Made by a program: the position numbers and the translations under genes. Positions 35,928-46,662 of a DNA stretch of 64,000 nt are shown in pieces (position 1 is the stretch's first letter; every line of letters begins with the position of its first letter). This stretch comes from Craterostigma plantagineum (taxonomy: Eukaryota; Streptophyta; Magnoliopsida; Lamiales; Linderniaceae), in assembly GCA_027422505.1 (NCBI GenBank), contig JAPQWV010000001.1:3534001-3598000 (forward strand). Reading direction: 5' to 3'. The notes under the pieces are model-generated. The model saw only the letters and a program-made list of their open reading frames with translations. It ran no database searches and was not told the DNA's origin.

Positions 35928-38900
35928 ATGACCCGAAATCATCCATCGTATCCACTCATTGAAGCATCTCCGGATTTCGAGCGTACGTTGCGACGAAGAC
36001 TAAGGGAGGAAGTAATTGGAAGTTCTTCGTCCGACAACTCATTTCAGCTAGTTGATTATTCTCAAGACACAACAAAAGGTTCTCAGGACACGGCAAGCAC
36101 TTCTCACGTCGAGACGTCGGTTGATAGTTCAGGGACACCAAAAGAGATGGCAGATCAAGAAGCTAATAACGAGGAGCAATCACTGCAAGATTTGCTCAAG
36201 CACGACACCCTTGGTGGTACGGAATCGGCAATCGTGATACCACCTTTCGAGAACAACAACTTCGAATTGAAACATTCGTGGCTTCAAATGATATTTCAGA
36301 CGGCTCAATTTGAAGGAAGGTCTGAAGATGATCCGTACAAACACATAAAGGCATTTTTAACAATTACGGACACTATCAAGATCAATGGAGTTCCAAACGA
36401 CACCATTAAGCTTATGCTATTTCCATTTTCTCTCAAAGACAAAGCAAAGGAGTGGTTGGAACTATTACCACCTAGGTCTATCACTACTTGGGACGAGCTG
36501 CGAGGAGCTTTCCTTGGCTACTTCTTCCCACAATCGAAGGTACTTCGGTTGAAAACTGAAATTTCGCTCTTTCATCAGAAGGACACGGAGAACCTCTACG
36601 AAGTTTGGGAGAGGTACAAAGCCTTATTAAAGAGATGTCCGCAGCATGGAATGACAAAGGCCGCAATCATTAATCGATTCCACGAAGCACTCAATGATCA
36701 AACAGCCCATATGCTAGACGGGGCCGCAAACGGAGGACTTGTGAAGCTCAGTGCTACAGAAGCATGGAACCTAATTGAAGATTATACAAGGAACAGCTTC
36801 ATGCGAGGCAACACAAGAATGAGGGTGCCAGGTGTGTTCGAAGTAAGTGAGGACACGGCGATGAATGCTAAGTTTGACGCTCTTCAACAACAAGTTGCCA
36901 CGACGCAAACTCAACTTCAGACGATGATCAATGCGCTACTACCAAAAGTTGCCCAACCACCGACCGTCAATGCTGTAATGACACCGATGACCGCCACACC
37001 ACCGCAACAGATGCCTTACATACCGCATTGTGGTAATTGTGGTGCAGCCCACGAGACGTCGGAATGTCAAACCATGGAACACGTTGACTATATGGGCAAT
37101 TACCAAGGTGGCCATCGAAACTTCCAGCCTCGAGCACATCCAAACTTGGCGTATGGGAATCAAAACCACCAGGGGCAAGGACCGCCAGGATTTCAGCCTA
37201 GACCATCCGGTTTCCAAAACGGGGCGCCACGTCAATATCAGAATGCACCCGCCGGAGGATCTGAGGATATGAGGGAAATGAAGGATATGATGAAGACACT
37301 CCTCACCAATTTCAGCCAAACCACCGCAGCCCATGAGAGCCGAATGACGAAGATGGAGGAGTACATGGAGGCGAACGACGTGCGTGCCCAGAACACGGAC
37401 GCCTCACTCAAGAAGTTGGAGCAACAGGTGGGGCAGATGGCGAAGCAATTGGCGGGGCGTCCTCAGGGCTCACTCCCAAGCTACACCGAACCGAATCCAA
37501 AGGAGTATTGCAAGGCGGTGACTCTTAGGAATGGACGAGAACTGCAAGAAGTGCCCGCCAAGAAGAAGACCAAGGAGAACGCCAACTTCGAGAGCCACGA
37601 TGAGCCCGAAGTGGAGGAGATCAGAGGCGATGATATCGAAAAGGCCGAAGCTGAGAAGGAAAAGGTCGAGCCTGAGAAAGAAAAGGCGAAGGAGATCGAG
37701 CGGCCGCCGGTGAAGCCATACCAGCCGAAGATTCCTTACCCGGCTCGACTGAAGAAGGACAAAGACGAGGCACAATTTGGTAAATTTATGGGTATGTGTA
37801 AGGAATTGCATATTAACCTACCTTTTGTTGAAGCCATTACGCAGATGCCCAGCTTCGCCAAATTCTTGAAGGACCTATTGACGAACAGGAGGAAACTCGA
37901 ACATGTTTCCACGGTGTGCTTACGAGGGGAATGCTCGGCGATACTTCAAAATAAGATGCCGAAGAAGCTCAAAGACCCAGGGAGTTTTACGATTCCCTGT
38001 CTTATAGGAGACTTAGTTGTTGAACGCGCTTTAGCTGATCTAGGAGCTAGCATAAATTTAATGCCGTATTCCATGTTTAAGCGCTTAGGACTAGGTGAAC
38101 CACGACCCACTAGGATGAGTCTTCAATTAGCTGATCGTTCGTTAAAATACCCTAGGGGTGTTATTGAGGATGTCCTAGTAAAGGTAGGTAAATTTGTGAT
38201 TCCCGCCGACTTTGTTATCTTAGATATGGAGGAGGATGAGAACGTTCCATTGATTCTAGGTAGACCATTTTTAGCTACCGGTGAAACTATGATAGATGTT
38301 AGAAATGGGACGTTAACTTTGACGGTAGACGGTGAAAAAGTTACGTTCAATATGGCTGAGTCGATGAAGAAGACTAATGAGCATGATGATAAGTGTTACT
38401 ACTTAGACGCTATTGAGCATGATTTTTTCTTTTCTGTACAAGGTCTATCACAGTTCCCCTACGAGCAGGATACACAGCAAATTTTGGCAATTGACGAGTG
38501 TGGGGAGGAAGTCGACGAGCCCATCATAGCTATCGACGAGAGTAGCGAAGAAGACAAGGAAAAGAGCTCGGTCGAGGAGCCACCCGTCCTAGAGTTGAAG
38601 CCGTTACCTGACCACCTCGAGTATGCGTTTCTCGGAAACAATGGAGGGCTACCAGTCATCATTTCATCGAGTCTCGACGACGGACAGAAGGGCCAGCTTT
38701 TGGAAGTGTTGAGAGCACACAAGAAGGCATTGGCGTGGAAGTTATCCGACATCAGAGGGATCAGTCCGAGCTACTGTACGCATAAGATCCTGATGGAGGA
38801 CGAGTTTAAGCCAGTCGCCCAACGTCAAAGGCGACTCAATCCGAATATGAAAGATGTCGTGAAGAAAGAGGTTATTAAGCTATTAGACGCGGGGATGATC

Positions 38901-41504
38901 TACCCTATCTCAGATAGCGCTTGGGTAAGTCCGGTCCAAGTGGTCCCGAAGAAGGGAGGAATGACGGTCGTCACTAACGATAAGAATGAGTTGATTCCAA
39001 CAAGGACCGTTACTGGGTGGCGTGTGTGCATCGACTATAGAAAATTAAACGACGCCACGAGAAAGGACCATTTCCCCTTACCATTTATTGATCAAATGCT
39101 AGAAAAATTATCTGGTCATTCATTTTATTGCTTTCTCGATGGTCTTTCAGGATATCTGCAGATTCCCATTGCACCTGAGGACCAGGAGAAGACCACATTC
39201 ACTTGTCCCTTCGGTACGTTTGCGTATCGAAGGATGCCATTCGGTCTATGCAACGCTCCGGCCACCTTCCAGCGATGTATGATGGCAATATTCGACGAGT
39301 TGGTAGGTGAGGTAATGGAGGTGTTTATGGATGATTTTTCGGTATTTGGGTCGTCGTTTGATGTATGCCTTGCTAATCTGAAGCTTGTACTCGCACGCTG
39401 CGAAGAAACGAACTTGGCACTTAATTGGGAGAAGTGTCATTTCATGGTTCGAGAGGGTATAGTTCTGGGCCATAAGATTTCCTCTAAAGGAATCGAAGTG
39501 GACCGAGCTAAATTAGAGACAATAGAAAAATTACCTGTCCCCTCGAACGTGAGATCAATTAGGAGTTTTCTAGGACATGCTGGCTTTTATCGTAGGTTCA
39601 TTAAGGATTTTTCTAAAATTGCTCGACCCATGTCTAGATTACTTGAGAAAGATGCTCCGTTTGATTTTAACGATGAATGTTTGCATGCCTTTAATTTGCT
39701 TAAGGAGCGATTGATCGCAGCACCTATCATGGTCGCCCCTGACTGGGGGCTGCCCTTTGAACTAATGTGCGATGCTAGTGACTATGCAGTTGGAGCCGTG
39801 CTAGGGCAGCGTAAGGACAACCATTTCAGGCCGATATATTACGCGAGTAAGACGCTAGACGCAGCCCAAGCTAATTACACGACCACCGAAAAGGAGCTGT
39901 TGGCTGTCGTGTTTGCTTTCGACAAGTTCAGGTCATATCTTATCCTATCCAAAGTTATTGTTTTTACTGACCATTCTGCTCTTAAGTACTTGTTAGCAAA
40001 GCCCGACGCCAAGCCACGGCTGATCAGATGGATCCTACTACTGCAAGAGTTCGATATTGAGATTCGGGATAAGAAAGGTGCGGAGAACCTAGCGGCGGAC
40101 CACCTCTCTCGACTGGAGGAGTCCGAAATATACCACAAGGACGGAAAGCCGATACAAGATAGGTTCCCAGACGAGCATCTTTACTCAATACAGGTGGTGA
40201 GTGACAACACTCCCTGGTTTGCAGATTACGCTAACTATCTTGTTGCGAGGGTTCTACCAAAGGGATACACAAGTCAGCAAAAGAAGAAATTCTTTTCTGA
40301 CTTGAAGTATTACTTTTGGGAAGATCCATATCTGTTCAGGCGATGTGCAGACCAGATGATACGACGATGTGTTGCTCCCCCTGAGACGACGAAGATTCTA
40401 GGGCATTGCCATAGCGGACCTACTGGAGGGCATTATGCAGCCAATCGAACAGCTCAGAAGGTGCTGGAAAGCGGGTTTTATTGGCCAACGATTTTCAAAG
40501 ACGCCCAACGGTACGTTGACATTTGTGATCAATGTCAGCGCACAGGTAATATCTCAAAACGTGATGAAATGCCTCAAAATTTTATTCTAGTTTCTGAGAT
40601 TTTCGATGTTTGGGGTATAGATTTCATGGGCCCGTTTCCTAGTTCGTATAATAATAAGTACATTCTGGTTGCTGTAGACTATGTGTCTAAGTGGGCCGAG
40701 GCGCAAGCTTTACCCACGAACGATGCTAGGGTTGTTGTGCGATTTTTACGAGCATTAATTTCACGATTTGGGGCACCTAGATGCATCATTAGCGATAGAG
40801 GCACCCATTTCTGTAACACCCAATTTGCACGTACCTTAGATCGATATGGTGTTAAACACAGTCTGTCCACCCCTTATCACCCTCAGGCTAGCGGTCAGGT
40901 AGAAGTCGTAAACCGCGAGTTAAAACGTATTCTTGAGAAAACTATAGCTGGGAACCGTAAGGAGTGGGCTAATAAGCTTAATGACGCACTTTGGGCGTAT
41001 AGAACCGCGTATAAGACACCAATAGGTACTACACCGTATAGATTGGTTTACGGGAAGGCATGCCACCTCCCCGTAGAAATCGAACATAAAGCCTATTGGG
41101 CAATTAAGTCATTGGATATGAATTTGGGGAAAGCCGGTGAAAAGCGGCAGCTCCAAATTAATGAGCTTGACGAGTGGCGATTATCAGCTTATGATAACGC
41201 CAGAATGTATAAGGAGCGTTCAAAAGTCTACCATGATAACAAAATTAGGCACAGACGAGAATTTCAAGAAGGGGACCAAGTCCTCCTCTTTAATTCTCGA
41301 CTTAGGCTTTTTCCTGGTAAGCTTAGGTCACGTTGGTCAGGACCGTTCACTGTTACTCGTGTTTTCTCATACGGTACTGTTGAGATTTCAGGTATGGGAC
41401 AGGGTACTTTCAAGGTGAATGGGCACCGATTGAAGCATTATCATGGAGGCGAGGAAAATTTGAGCGACAAGGAGGTATTATACCTCGATTTCAAGCCAGC
41501 ATAA
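35928..41504 (+). CDS. Athila Gag-Pol polyprotein, intact (1858 aa)
   Basis: This is one uninterrupted frame. Gag occupies about residues 100-300 ([21 protein letters not shown] region) with a zinc knuckle [13 protein letters not shown] at about 368-380. The protease motif is [13 protein letters not shown] at about 702, with the Leu after Asp that is usual in Athila. RT includes [15 protein letters not shown] and the active site FMDDF at 1133-1137 in place of YxDD. RNase H has [14 protein letters not shown] and [13 protein letters not shown]. Integrase has the HHCC finger from about 1493 ([18 protein letters not shown]), [16 protein letters not shown] and [13 protein letters not shown]. All catalytic residues I looked for are present, so the element may be able to move itself. 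As usual for Athila, gag and pol are in one frame. Confidence 0.95.
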   Translation: MTRNHPSYPLIEASPDFERTLRRRLREEVIGSSSSDNSFQLVDYSQDTTKGSQDTASTSHVETSVDSSGTPKEMADQEANNEEQSLQDLLKHDTLGGTESAIVIPPFENNNFELKHSWLQMIFQTAQFEGRSEDDPYKHIKAFLTITDTIKINGVPNDTIKLMLFPFSLKDKAKEWLELLPPRSITTWDELRGAFLGYFFPQSKVLRLKTEISLFHQKDTENLYEVWERYKALLKRCPQHGMTKAAIINRFHEALNDQTAHMLDGAANGGLVKLSATEAWNLIEDYTRNSFMRGNTRMRVPGVFEVSEDTAMNAKFDALQQQVATTQTQLQTMINALLPKVAQPPTVNAVMTPMTATPPQQMPYIPHCGNCGAAHETSECQTMEHVDYMGNYQGGHRNFQPRAHPNLAYGNQNHQGQGPPGFQPRPSGFQNGAPRQYQNAPAGGSEDMREMKDMMKTLLTNFSQTTAAHESRMTKMEEYMEANDVRAQNTDASLKKLEQQVGQMAKQLAGRPQGSLPSYTEPNPKEYCKAVTLRNGRELQEVPAKKKTKENANFESHDEPEVEEIRGDDIEKAEAEKEKVEPEKEKAKEIERPPVKPYQPKIPYPARLKKDKDEAQFGKFMGMCKELHINLPFVEAITQMPSFAKFLKDLLTNRRKLEHVSTVCLRGECSAILQNKMPKKLKDPGSFTIPCLIGDLVVERALADLGASINLMPYSMFKRLGLGEPRPTRMSLQLADRSLKYPRGVIEDVLVKVGKFVIPADFVILDMEEDENVPLILGRPFLATGETMIDVRNGTLTLTVDGEKVTFNMAESMKKTNEHDDKCYYLDAIEHDFFFSVQGLSQFPYEQDTQQILAIDECGEEVDEPIIAIDESSEEDKEKSSVEEPPVLELKPLPDHLEYAFLGNNGGLPVIISSSLDDGQKGQLLEVLRAHKKALAWKLSDIRGISPSYCTHKILMEDEFKPVAQRQRRLNPNMKDVVKKEVIKLLDAGMIYPISDSAWVSPVQVVPKKGGMTVVTNDKNELIPTRTVTGWRVCIDYRKLNDATRKDHFPLPFIDQMLEKLSGHSFYCFLDGLSGYLQIPIAPEDQEKTTFTCPFGTFAYRRMPFGLCNAPATFQRCMMAIFDELVGEVMEVFMDDFSVFGSSFDVCLANLKLVLARCEETNLALNWEKCHFMVREGIVLGHKISSKGIEVDRAKLETIEKLPVPSNVRSIRSFLGHAGFYRRFIKDFSKIARPMSRLLEKDAPFDFNDECLHAFNLLKERLIAAPIMVAPDWGLPFELMCDASDYAVGAVLGQRKDNHFRPIYYASKTLDAAQANYTTTEKELLAVVFAFDKFRSYLILSKVIVFTDHSALKYLLAKPDAKPRLIRWILLLQEFDIEIRDKKGAENLAADHLSRLEESEIYHKDGKPIQDRFPDEHLYSIQVVSDNTPWFADYANYLVARVLPKGYTSQQKKKFFSDLKYYFWEDPYLFRRCADQMIRRCVAPPETTKILGHCHSGPTGGHYAANRTAQKVLESGFYWPTIFKDAQRYVDICDQCQRTGNISKRDEMPQNFILVSEIFDVWGIDFMGPFPSSYNNKYILVAVDYVSKWAEAQALPTNDARVVVRFLRALISRFGAPRCIISDRGTHFCNTQFARTLDRYGVKHSLSTPYHPQASGQVEVVNRELKRILEKTIAGNRKEWANKLNDALWAYRTAYKTPIGTTPYRLVYGKACHLPVEIEHKAYWAIKSLDMNLGKAGEKRQLQINELDEWRLSAYDNARMYKERSKVYHDNKIRHRREFQEGDQVLLFNSRLRLFPGKLRSRWSGPFTVTRVFSYGTVEISGMGQGTFKVNGHRLKHYHGGEENLSDKEVLYLDFKPA

Positions 41505-41887
41505 GAGCCCAGGAAGGACGTCAGGCTGAGACGTTAAAAGAAGCGCTCCTTGGGAGGCAACCCAGGTATTTCTATTTTATGTTTTAGGTATATATATATA
41601 TATAAAAAAAAAATAAAAAAATAAAAAATCTAAACCTATATATATATTAATTAAATAAAACACTAATAACAACAAATAATAATAATAACAGTAATAGTTA
41701 ATTAATAATAAGTTTATTACAAACATCGAAGATGGGTACAACGCAGGATCGAAAGATGAGATAGGAACATAGTTTTACTACAATGATGGTTACAACACCA
41801 TTACAACGTGTAAAAGACCAAGACAAAAGCAAATTAAAACTGCGAACAAAAGACAGAACAATAGTTTATTTTGCTTCATAAGGGCGG
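41505..41887. other. Athila 3' spacer, AT-rich; likely 3' UTR of the antisense mini-gene
   Basis: This has TA and A runs and no plus-strand gene. On the minus strand, AATAAA signals occur at 41870-41865 and 41718-41713, downstream of the antisense stop codon. A short phrase, AAAACTGCGAACAAA, occurs here (near 41838) and again in the mini-gene (near 41935). Confidence 0.5.
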
Positions 41888-42052
41888 TTACTCACAAGTG
41901 CACCTTGTGAGAACCCAACACACGAAAGCGAGTAAAACTGCGAACAAACCCACAAGAAGAGCGAAGTAGAGTGACAGCATGTCTAAGTTGCGTCGAAACC
42001 TCACGTATTCTTCACTCTCATTCTCACGGTCTTGCTGCTGTCCCCAATACAT
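41888..42052 (-). CDS. Antisense mini-gene: 54-residue single-pass membrane protein inside Athila
   Basis: On the minus strand, ATG at 42052 runs to TAA at 41890-41888. The first half is polar and charged (MYWGQQQDRENESEEYVRFR); the second half, about residues 26-48, is a continuous hydrophobic helix (LYFALLVGLFAVLLAFVCWV), followed by a Cys-containing end (TRCTCE). A strong TATA box (CTATAAATAG) lies 91 bp upstream, and AATAAA signals lie downstream on the same strand. I recognise no family. Extra antisense ORFs are known in some plant Ty3/gypsy lineages, but I do not know this one. It could act as a membrane peptide, or the transcript could serve as antisense control of the element. Confidence 0.6.
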   Translation of the reverse strand: MYWGQQQDRENESEEYVRFRRNLDMLSLYFALLVGLFAVLLAFVCWVLTRCTCE

Positions 42053-42142
42053 AGTGGCTAGCTAACCCAGAAATTTCAAAAATAAGATTGTAAAGACGTA
42101 GGATTTATGGTAGATGATGCTATTGTGTTGTTCTACCACTGT

Positions 42143-42152
42143 CTATTTATAG
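42143..42152 (-). promoter_or_regulatory. TATA box of the antisense mini-gene
   Basis: The minus strand reads CCTATAAATAGAC, which matches the plant TATA consensus almost exactly. A start about 25-35 bp downstream would leave a leader of about 60 nt before the ATG at 42052. Confidence 0.65.
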
Positions 42153-42379
42153 GCATGACGGCACAAAAATATCATTGTCGTATCAGCAAATCCCATAAAT
42201 GATACAGACGAATTTTTGACTTGGATGATCTGACGCCGAGCGAGAAAGTGATATTTCGTTTGTCGATTATCAGATTTTTCCTTGCGCCAATCGTTCTCGA
42301 AAAATTCGTTGATTGCGTGTCAATCATAGTTAAAATATATATTAAATAATTAAAAAAAAAAAAAAAAAAAAAGAAGTCA

Positions 42380-42890
42380 CGGCCAATGATTCGAAAGTCA
42401 CGGTCGCGACTATGGCCAACTACAGCTACTGCTAAAATTCACGGCCATATGCTTAGTCACTCACGGCCGTGAATCGTTGAGCAACAACCCTATCTCACAC
42501 TGCCAACATTCACGGTTAGTTGCTCGTGAGTCACGGCCGTGAACAGTAGATTACTCATCCACTGTCCTTCGTCACGGTTTGTGGATAACAATTCACGGCC
42601 GTGACTGAGACGGTTTAAAAAAAAAAAAAAATTGAAAAAAAAAAATAAAAAAATAATAAAATAAAAAAATAATAATAAATAATAATAATAATTAAAAAAA
42701 AAAAAGAAAAAAAAGGAAAAAAAGCTGTCACGGCCCGTGTTTCGCGAGTCACGGCCGTGAATGTGACGGGTTAAACTCACTGCCCGCCTTCACGGCCAAT
42801 GGAACTCGACTCACGGCCGTGAGCTAGACGAAAGGAGCATTCTGCTCGGATTCACGGCTAATTGAGTGCGATTCACGGCCGTGACTCTGC
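42380..42890 (-). promoter_or_regulatory. Internal palindrome array, inverted relative to the LTR arrays
   Basis: Perfect TCACGGCCGTGA copies start at 42461, 42531, 42593, 42749, 42811 and 42873, and an altered copy lies near 42392. Read on the minus strand, each is followed by a half-site (GCCGTGA or CCGTGA) and mostly CAG or GGCAG, exactly as in the LTR. A low-complexity A/T-rich stretch splits the array at 42615-42720. It lies upstream of the antisense TATA box on the minus strand and upstream of the env-position ORF leader on the plus strand, so it could serve both directions. Confidence 0.8.
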
Positions 42891-43079
42891 GAATTTCAAC
42901 TATTAAAACTCATTTCATCTCCTCTCGCTATTTCACACCGAAAAACATCCAACCATCGACGATTTCTCGCCAAATTCATAACGAAAAACACAACTCCGGC
43001 CACAACGTTCGCCACTTGCATTGTTAGCGACATCAAAACATCCACCTTCCCTCTTTTTCACAGTGATTCACGCAACAAG

Positions 43080-43679
43080 GTATGTCATTCTCTCGCAAGG
43101 CTTTTAATGAACGATTTTCGCATTTTTTTCGGATTTGGGTTCGAATTGAACGTTCACATTGCTCTCCCATGGAAAGATTTACGCTATAAACGTGTTTTGC
43201 TTAACAGATTTATCGTTTTGGTGTATTAATTTCGATTTTGGGCGATGAACCCTAATCTTCGAAATTGGGGCTTTTACAATTTGGGTCAATTTTGGTGTTT
43301 GTATTGCTCTTTATGGTTAGATTTATGCTTTGAACGCCTTGGGTGTGACTAATTTCATGATTTCGTTGGTTAAATTTTCGATTTGGAATGCTAAACCCTA
43401 ACAATGAGATTTTGGGAATTTGGAAAATTTTACCCAAATTGGTTGCTTTTCATGGATCATTTTGCGTTGGATAATCGTCTAATGTTGAGGAATGTGCTTG
43501 ATTGATTGATTATTGCAATTAGAAGGAGTATTTTAGATTGTCTTGTATGTGTTCGACAAAATGCCGCTTTGAAATTGTAAATGTTCTTGTTTTAAGGATT
43601 GTGAATTTTTGTCGCGACGTTGGTCGAGTCGAGCTGTGTTGATTATCATTTTCTCGCCAACTAACATTTGGACTTCTAG
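43080..43679 (+). other. Leader intron of the env-position ORF
   Basis: The donor is ACAAG|GTATGT and the acceptor is CTTCTAG|GTACC, five bases before ATG 43685. A 600-bp, T-rich intron in a leader suggests that this ORF is expressed from its own promoter or from a spliced subgenomic RNA. The exon upstream starts somewhere after the palindrome array. This is predicted from splice consensus only. Confidence 0.5.
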
Positions 43680-43684
43680 GTACC

Positions 43685-45022
43685 ATGGGTAAAAGCAGAA
43701 CCGCTGCAGGACGTGCTCACGATTCACCATCAACGAGTCGTCCACGTCGAGGCCAACGCACGACGACACTGCTAGAAGCTATGGGGCAGTTTGACGATGA
43801 GACACACCAGGCCCGTTACAACCGGCTAAAGAGCACGGAATTCATTCTGACTGATCAGATTGACCACGACACGCTGGAAAAATATCACATCGACCAGCAA
43901 GTGGCCGGCTACGCGTCCCTCAGCGGATGGCTCGACTTCTTCCACATTGACGAGCCGGCCTATAAGGAGCTAACCTTGGAGTTCTTATCCACCTACAATT
44001 TCAACGAGCACGGGCGTGAAAAAATCAAATTCAGGGCGTTTAATACAGAGCATACCGTCGATGAAGACGATATTTGCACGGCGCTTGGATTGAATGTACC
44101 AGACTTTGGAGAACAGGGCCAATACCCAGATGCATATTACAAGGAGTACCTTAGCTATCCGCCGCAGCGCCAGACCTATTGGGAGGAACTCGTGCGACCC
44201 GGCGAACCTGCCTTTAGTGTGAAGACCTCGAAAGCGTCTTCGCTCAGGAGCCCTGGTTTACGTTACATCCACCGGTTGCTTTCGACCTCGCTCACACCAA
44301 GGGGCGACTCGCACGGCGCGATTGGACTTCGCGATCTGTACTACTTGGTCAGGATGCAGCATGGTCAACCGGTGCACTTAGGATTGGGCATGGCACACGC
44401 CTTCAGTGCCCAGGCTGATGTTCGTAGTCACGGGAAGATCGCAGTGGGGCCGTTTATTACGAAGGTTATCAAGGGGATGAACTTGTGGCCAGCGAATCCA
44501 CCAGAGATGACGATTGTGGGTGGGCGAAACCTGGTGAATGAGGACATGATGCTCAAGATGAAGATGCTGATCAAAGCGCCGAATTGGTCCCGTTCGAACA
44601 AGGTCTATGTTTGGCACGCAGTTTACCGTGGGCAGACGGACCTCGGTGAAGCATTCCCTGAGCCACTGGAAATTGAGGGTGCGGGGCCATTCCCCATTCA
44701 CCCAGACGCTGCCGGCACTTCCCATTCCTCCGGCTACCACGAGGGGGAATCATCAGGGGTCGCTCCTTACGCGTCAGCCGCAGACCTTCACACACTGCGC
44801 GAGGACATGCTCCGCTACCATCAGGAGGCCATACAGCGTGACGAGGAGACACGACGCCGTCAGGACGAGTACGAGCGTCGAAACGAGGAAGCCCACAGAC
44901 GCTATCGCGAGGAGCAAGAGCGATATGAGATGGCTCTTAAAGCCATGGAAGACGCGGTCAGGCGATCACAGGAGTCACTGGCGTTCCTTCGCCCTCGGCC
45001 GCCCTCACCACCACCACCTTAG
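43685..45022 (+). CDS. Athila env-position ORF (ATHILA ORF-1/plant transposon protein type), 445 aa
   Basis: This is an intact frame from ATG 43685 to TAG. The body has the Athila-type layout: a basic start (GKSRTAAGR), a helical region (GWLDFFHIDEPAYKELTLEF), FRAFNTEHTV followed by a short acidic ICTALGLN motif, and an R-rich region that ends VGGRNLVNEDMM. The last 75 residues are a charged Arg/Glu-rich coiled coil (about residues 365-432) ending in PRPPSPPPP. I see no signal peptide or membrane segment, so a true envelope role is doubtful; env-like refers only to its place after pol. The function of this ORF in Athila elements is not settled. Confidence 0.8.
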   Translation: MGKSRTAAGRAHDSPSTSRPRRGQRTTTLLEAMGQFDDETHQARYNRLKSTEFILTDQIDHDTLEKYHIDQQVAGYASLSGWLDFFHIDEPAYKELTLEFLSTYNFNEHGREKIKFRAFNTEHTVDEDDICTALGLNVPDFGEQGQYPDAYYKEYLSYPPQRQTYWEELVRPGEPAFSVKTSKASSLRSPGLRYIHRLLSTSLTPRGDSHGAIGLRDLYYLVRMQHGQPVHLGLGMAHAFSAQADVRSHGKIAVGPFITKVIKGMNLWPANPPEMTIVGGRNLVNEDMMLKMKMLIKAPNWSRSNKVYVWHAVYRGQTDLGEAFPEPLEIEGAGPFPIHPDAAGTSHSSGYHEGESSGVAPYASAADLHTLREDMLRYHQEAIQRDEETRRRQDEYERRNEEAHRRYREEQERYEMALKAMEDAVRRSQESLAFLRPRPPSPPPP

Positions 45023-45975
45023 TTCCAACTGCAGTTGGGATTTTTCTTTTGTCAAACACTGTCTGTTTGGTCTAGTCATCCAGACACTTTTGATGATTAT
45101 GACTCGTTTTGCTGTTTACTTCTTATTTCCAGCGTACGTTTAATTTTCTTTTCAGTGTTTTCAGGAAACGTGTCACAATTTACGCCACTACAACCCAAAA
45201 TATTCACAATCAGTGAAGCAACCATGTTCAAACTATATCAAATGATGGAGGCAGGGCCACGCCAATTTTTCAGGGGAGTCACGTTCTTTTCAACTTCTTT
45301 TACCTTCCTGTTATTTATTTTACACGTTGAGGACAACGTGAATCTTAAGTGTGGGGAGGGGGAATTGTGTTGGGAATTTTGTTGAAAAGTTACGTGAAAT
45401 TTTTTTTAGGTGCCGTGGCTATTAAATTTATGAAAATATGGCATGATTGTTTGCGTTCATCTCAATGTGGATTGCATATTAGGGAGTCTAGTGAGCGATG
45501 AAAGACATGCATCAGTGATTTAATCTTTTCAGCATGAATAGATATAGTGTTGCTTTGAGAGATTCACACACATAACCCATGTTCCGTTGTGAGAGTTTGA
45601 GCTGACGAGCTTTTGCTCATTTTTCTTGGTTGTGTGAGTAGTGCATAATTTACGTCTCTCTAGAACTTGCTTGTTTGATACGCATTGAAATTGCTTATAG
45701 TATGTTTTGTATGAATATGACGAAGGCATTAGGAAATAAGTCCAGGGCCAAAGTTTCCAACCACGACTGATCACCGTAGTTAGCCACTTTGAGCCTAAGC
45801 CTATTTATTTCTTACACTTCGTATATCATAAGCCACTAACCTAAATTAGCCTCCAGAGATCATCTGAACCCGAGTTAAGCAGGAAGTGAAGGTTGAATGT
45901 CAAAGTCGAAAAGCGAGCCGGATGACCCGACAACTCCGAGACAACGCCGAAAGCAGTGGAGAACGCCTCAATGTG

Positions 45976-46016
<41 letters not shown>

Positions 46017-46043
46017 GAAGTGGAACGAGGATAAGCTATTGTG

Positions 46044-46080
<37 letters not shown>

Positions 46081-46662
46081 CTTTCCTTTGATAATCTTCC
46101 GGTCTCGTGAATTCCACATCATTCCATCATTTCGAGACTTGGAAGAAGAAAGGCTTAGTGGAACGCAGCAGAAATAAGAGAATATGAAGACGGCGTAATC
46201 AAAAGGGTTGATCCTGGCGCGCTTTAGACAATGACATGAAGACCGACACGACTGCTACTCATATGTGATCCCACTACCACCTCATTACTATCTGAACCCA
46301 TTTAACCCGAAAAGACCTTCTGATTCATGCTAACTGCTTTAAGTTGTAGACGTGCGATTGACTAGCAAGCATATGGTAGAGACTAGATTATTGCATGAAT
46401 TGAGCGATTCACAGATTTATTAGCCTATACACTGAGTGATTTGAGTGAATCCCTGTGAGGTGTGGATCTCGATTAGTAGTGCTAATGAAATTCGTGTCGA
46501 TGAGTGCTGATTATTGTTGCAGTGTCTATAATTGCTTGCTTAATTCCTATTTGTGTTTTCCATCTGCGTTGGTGAATTGTGAATGGTCGTGCCGTTATCT
46601 GATAACCTTTTCTTGCTTTTATTTTGCTTGAGGACAAGCAAAAGCTTAAGTGTGGGGAGGTT
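45023..46662 (+). other. Athila 3' region with internal PPT-like copy and two A-tracts
   Basis: A copy of the purine tract context (GAGGACAA..AAGTGTGGGGAGG) occurs at about 45328-45360, 1.3 kb before the true one at 46630-46662. Two A runs of 40 (45976-46015) and 33 bases (46044-46076), each preceded by TTGTG or ATGTG, follow. No gene is supported here. Confidence 0.7.
46649..46662 (+). promoter_or_regulatory. Athila polypurine tract
   Basis: AGTGTGGGGAGGTT directly precedes the 3' LTR start TGATAAACG. This is the plus-strand primer site. Confidence 0.88.

Noticed and set aside
43685..45022. True viral-type envelope glycoprotein
   Set aside because: No signal peptide, no membrane segment and no Cys pattern; only the position after pol resembles env.
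45976..46076. Poly(A) tails of retroposed genes
   Set aside because: Both A runs lie inside the Athila 3' region, with no coding sequence before them and no target duplications.
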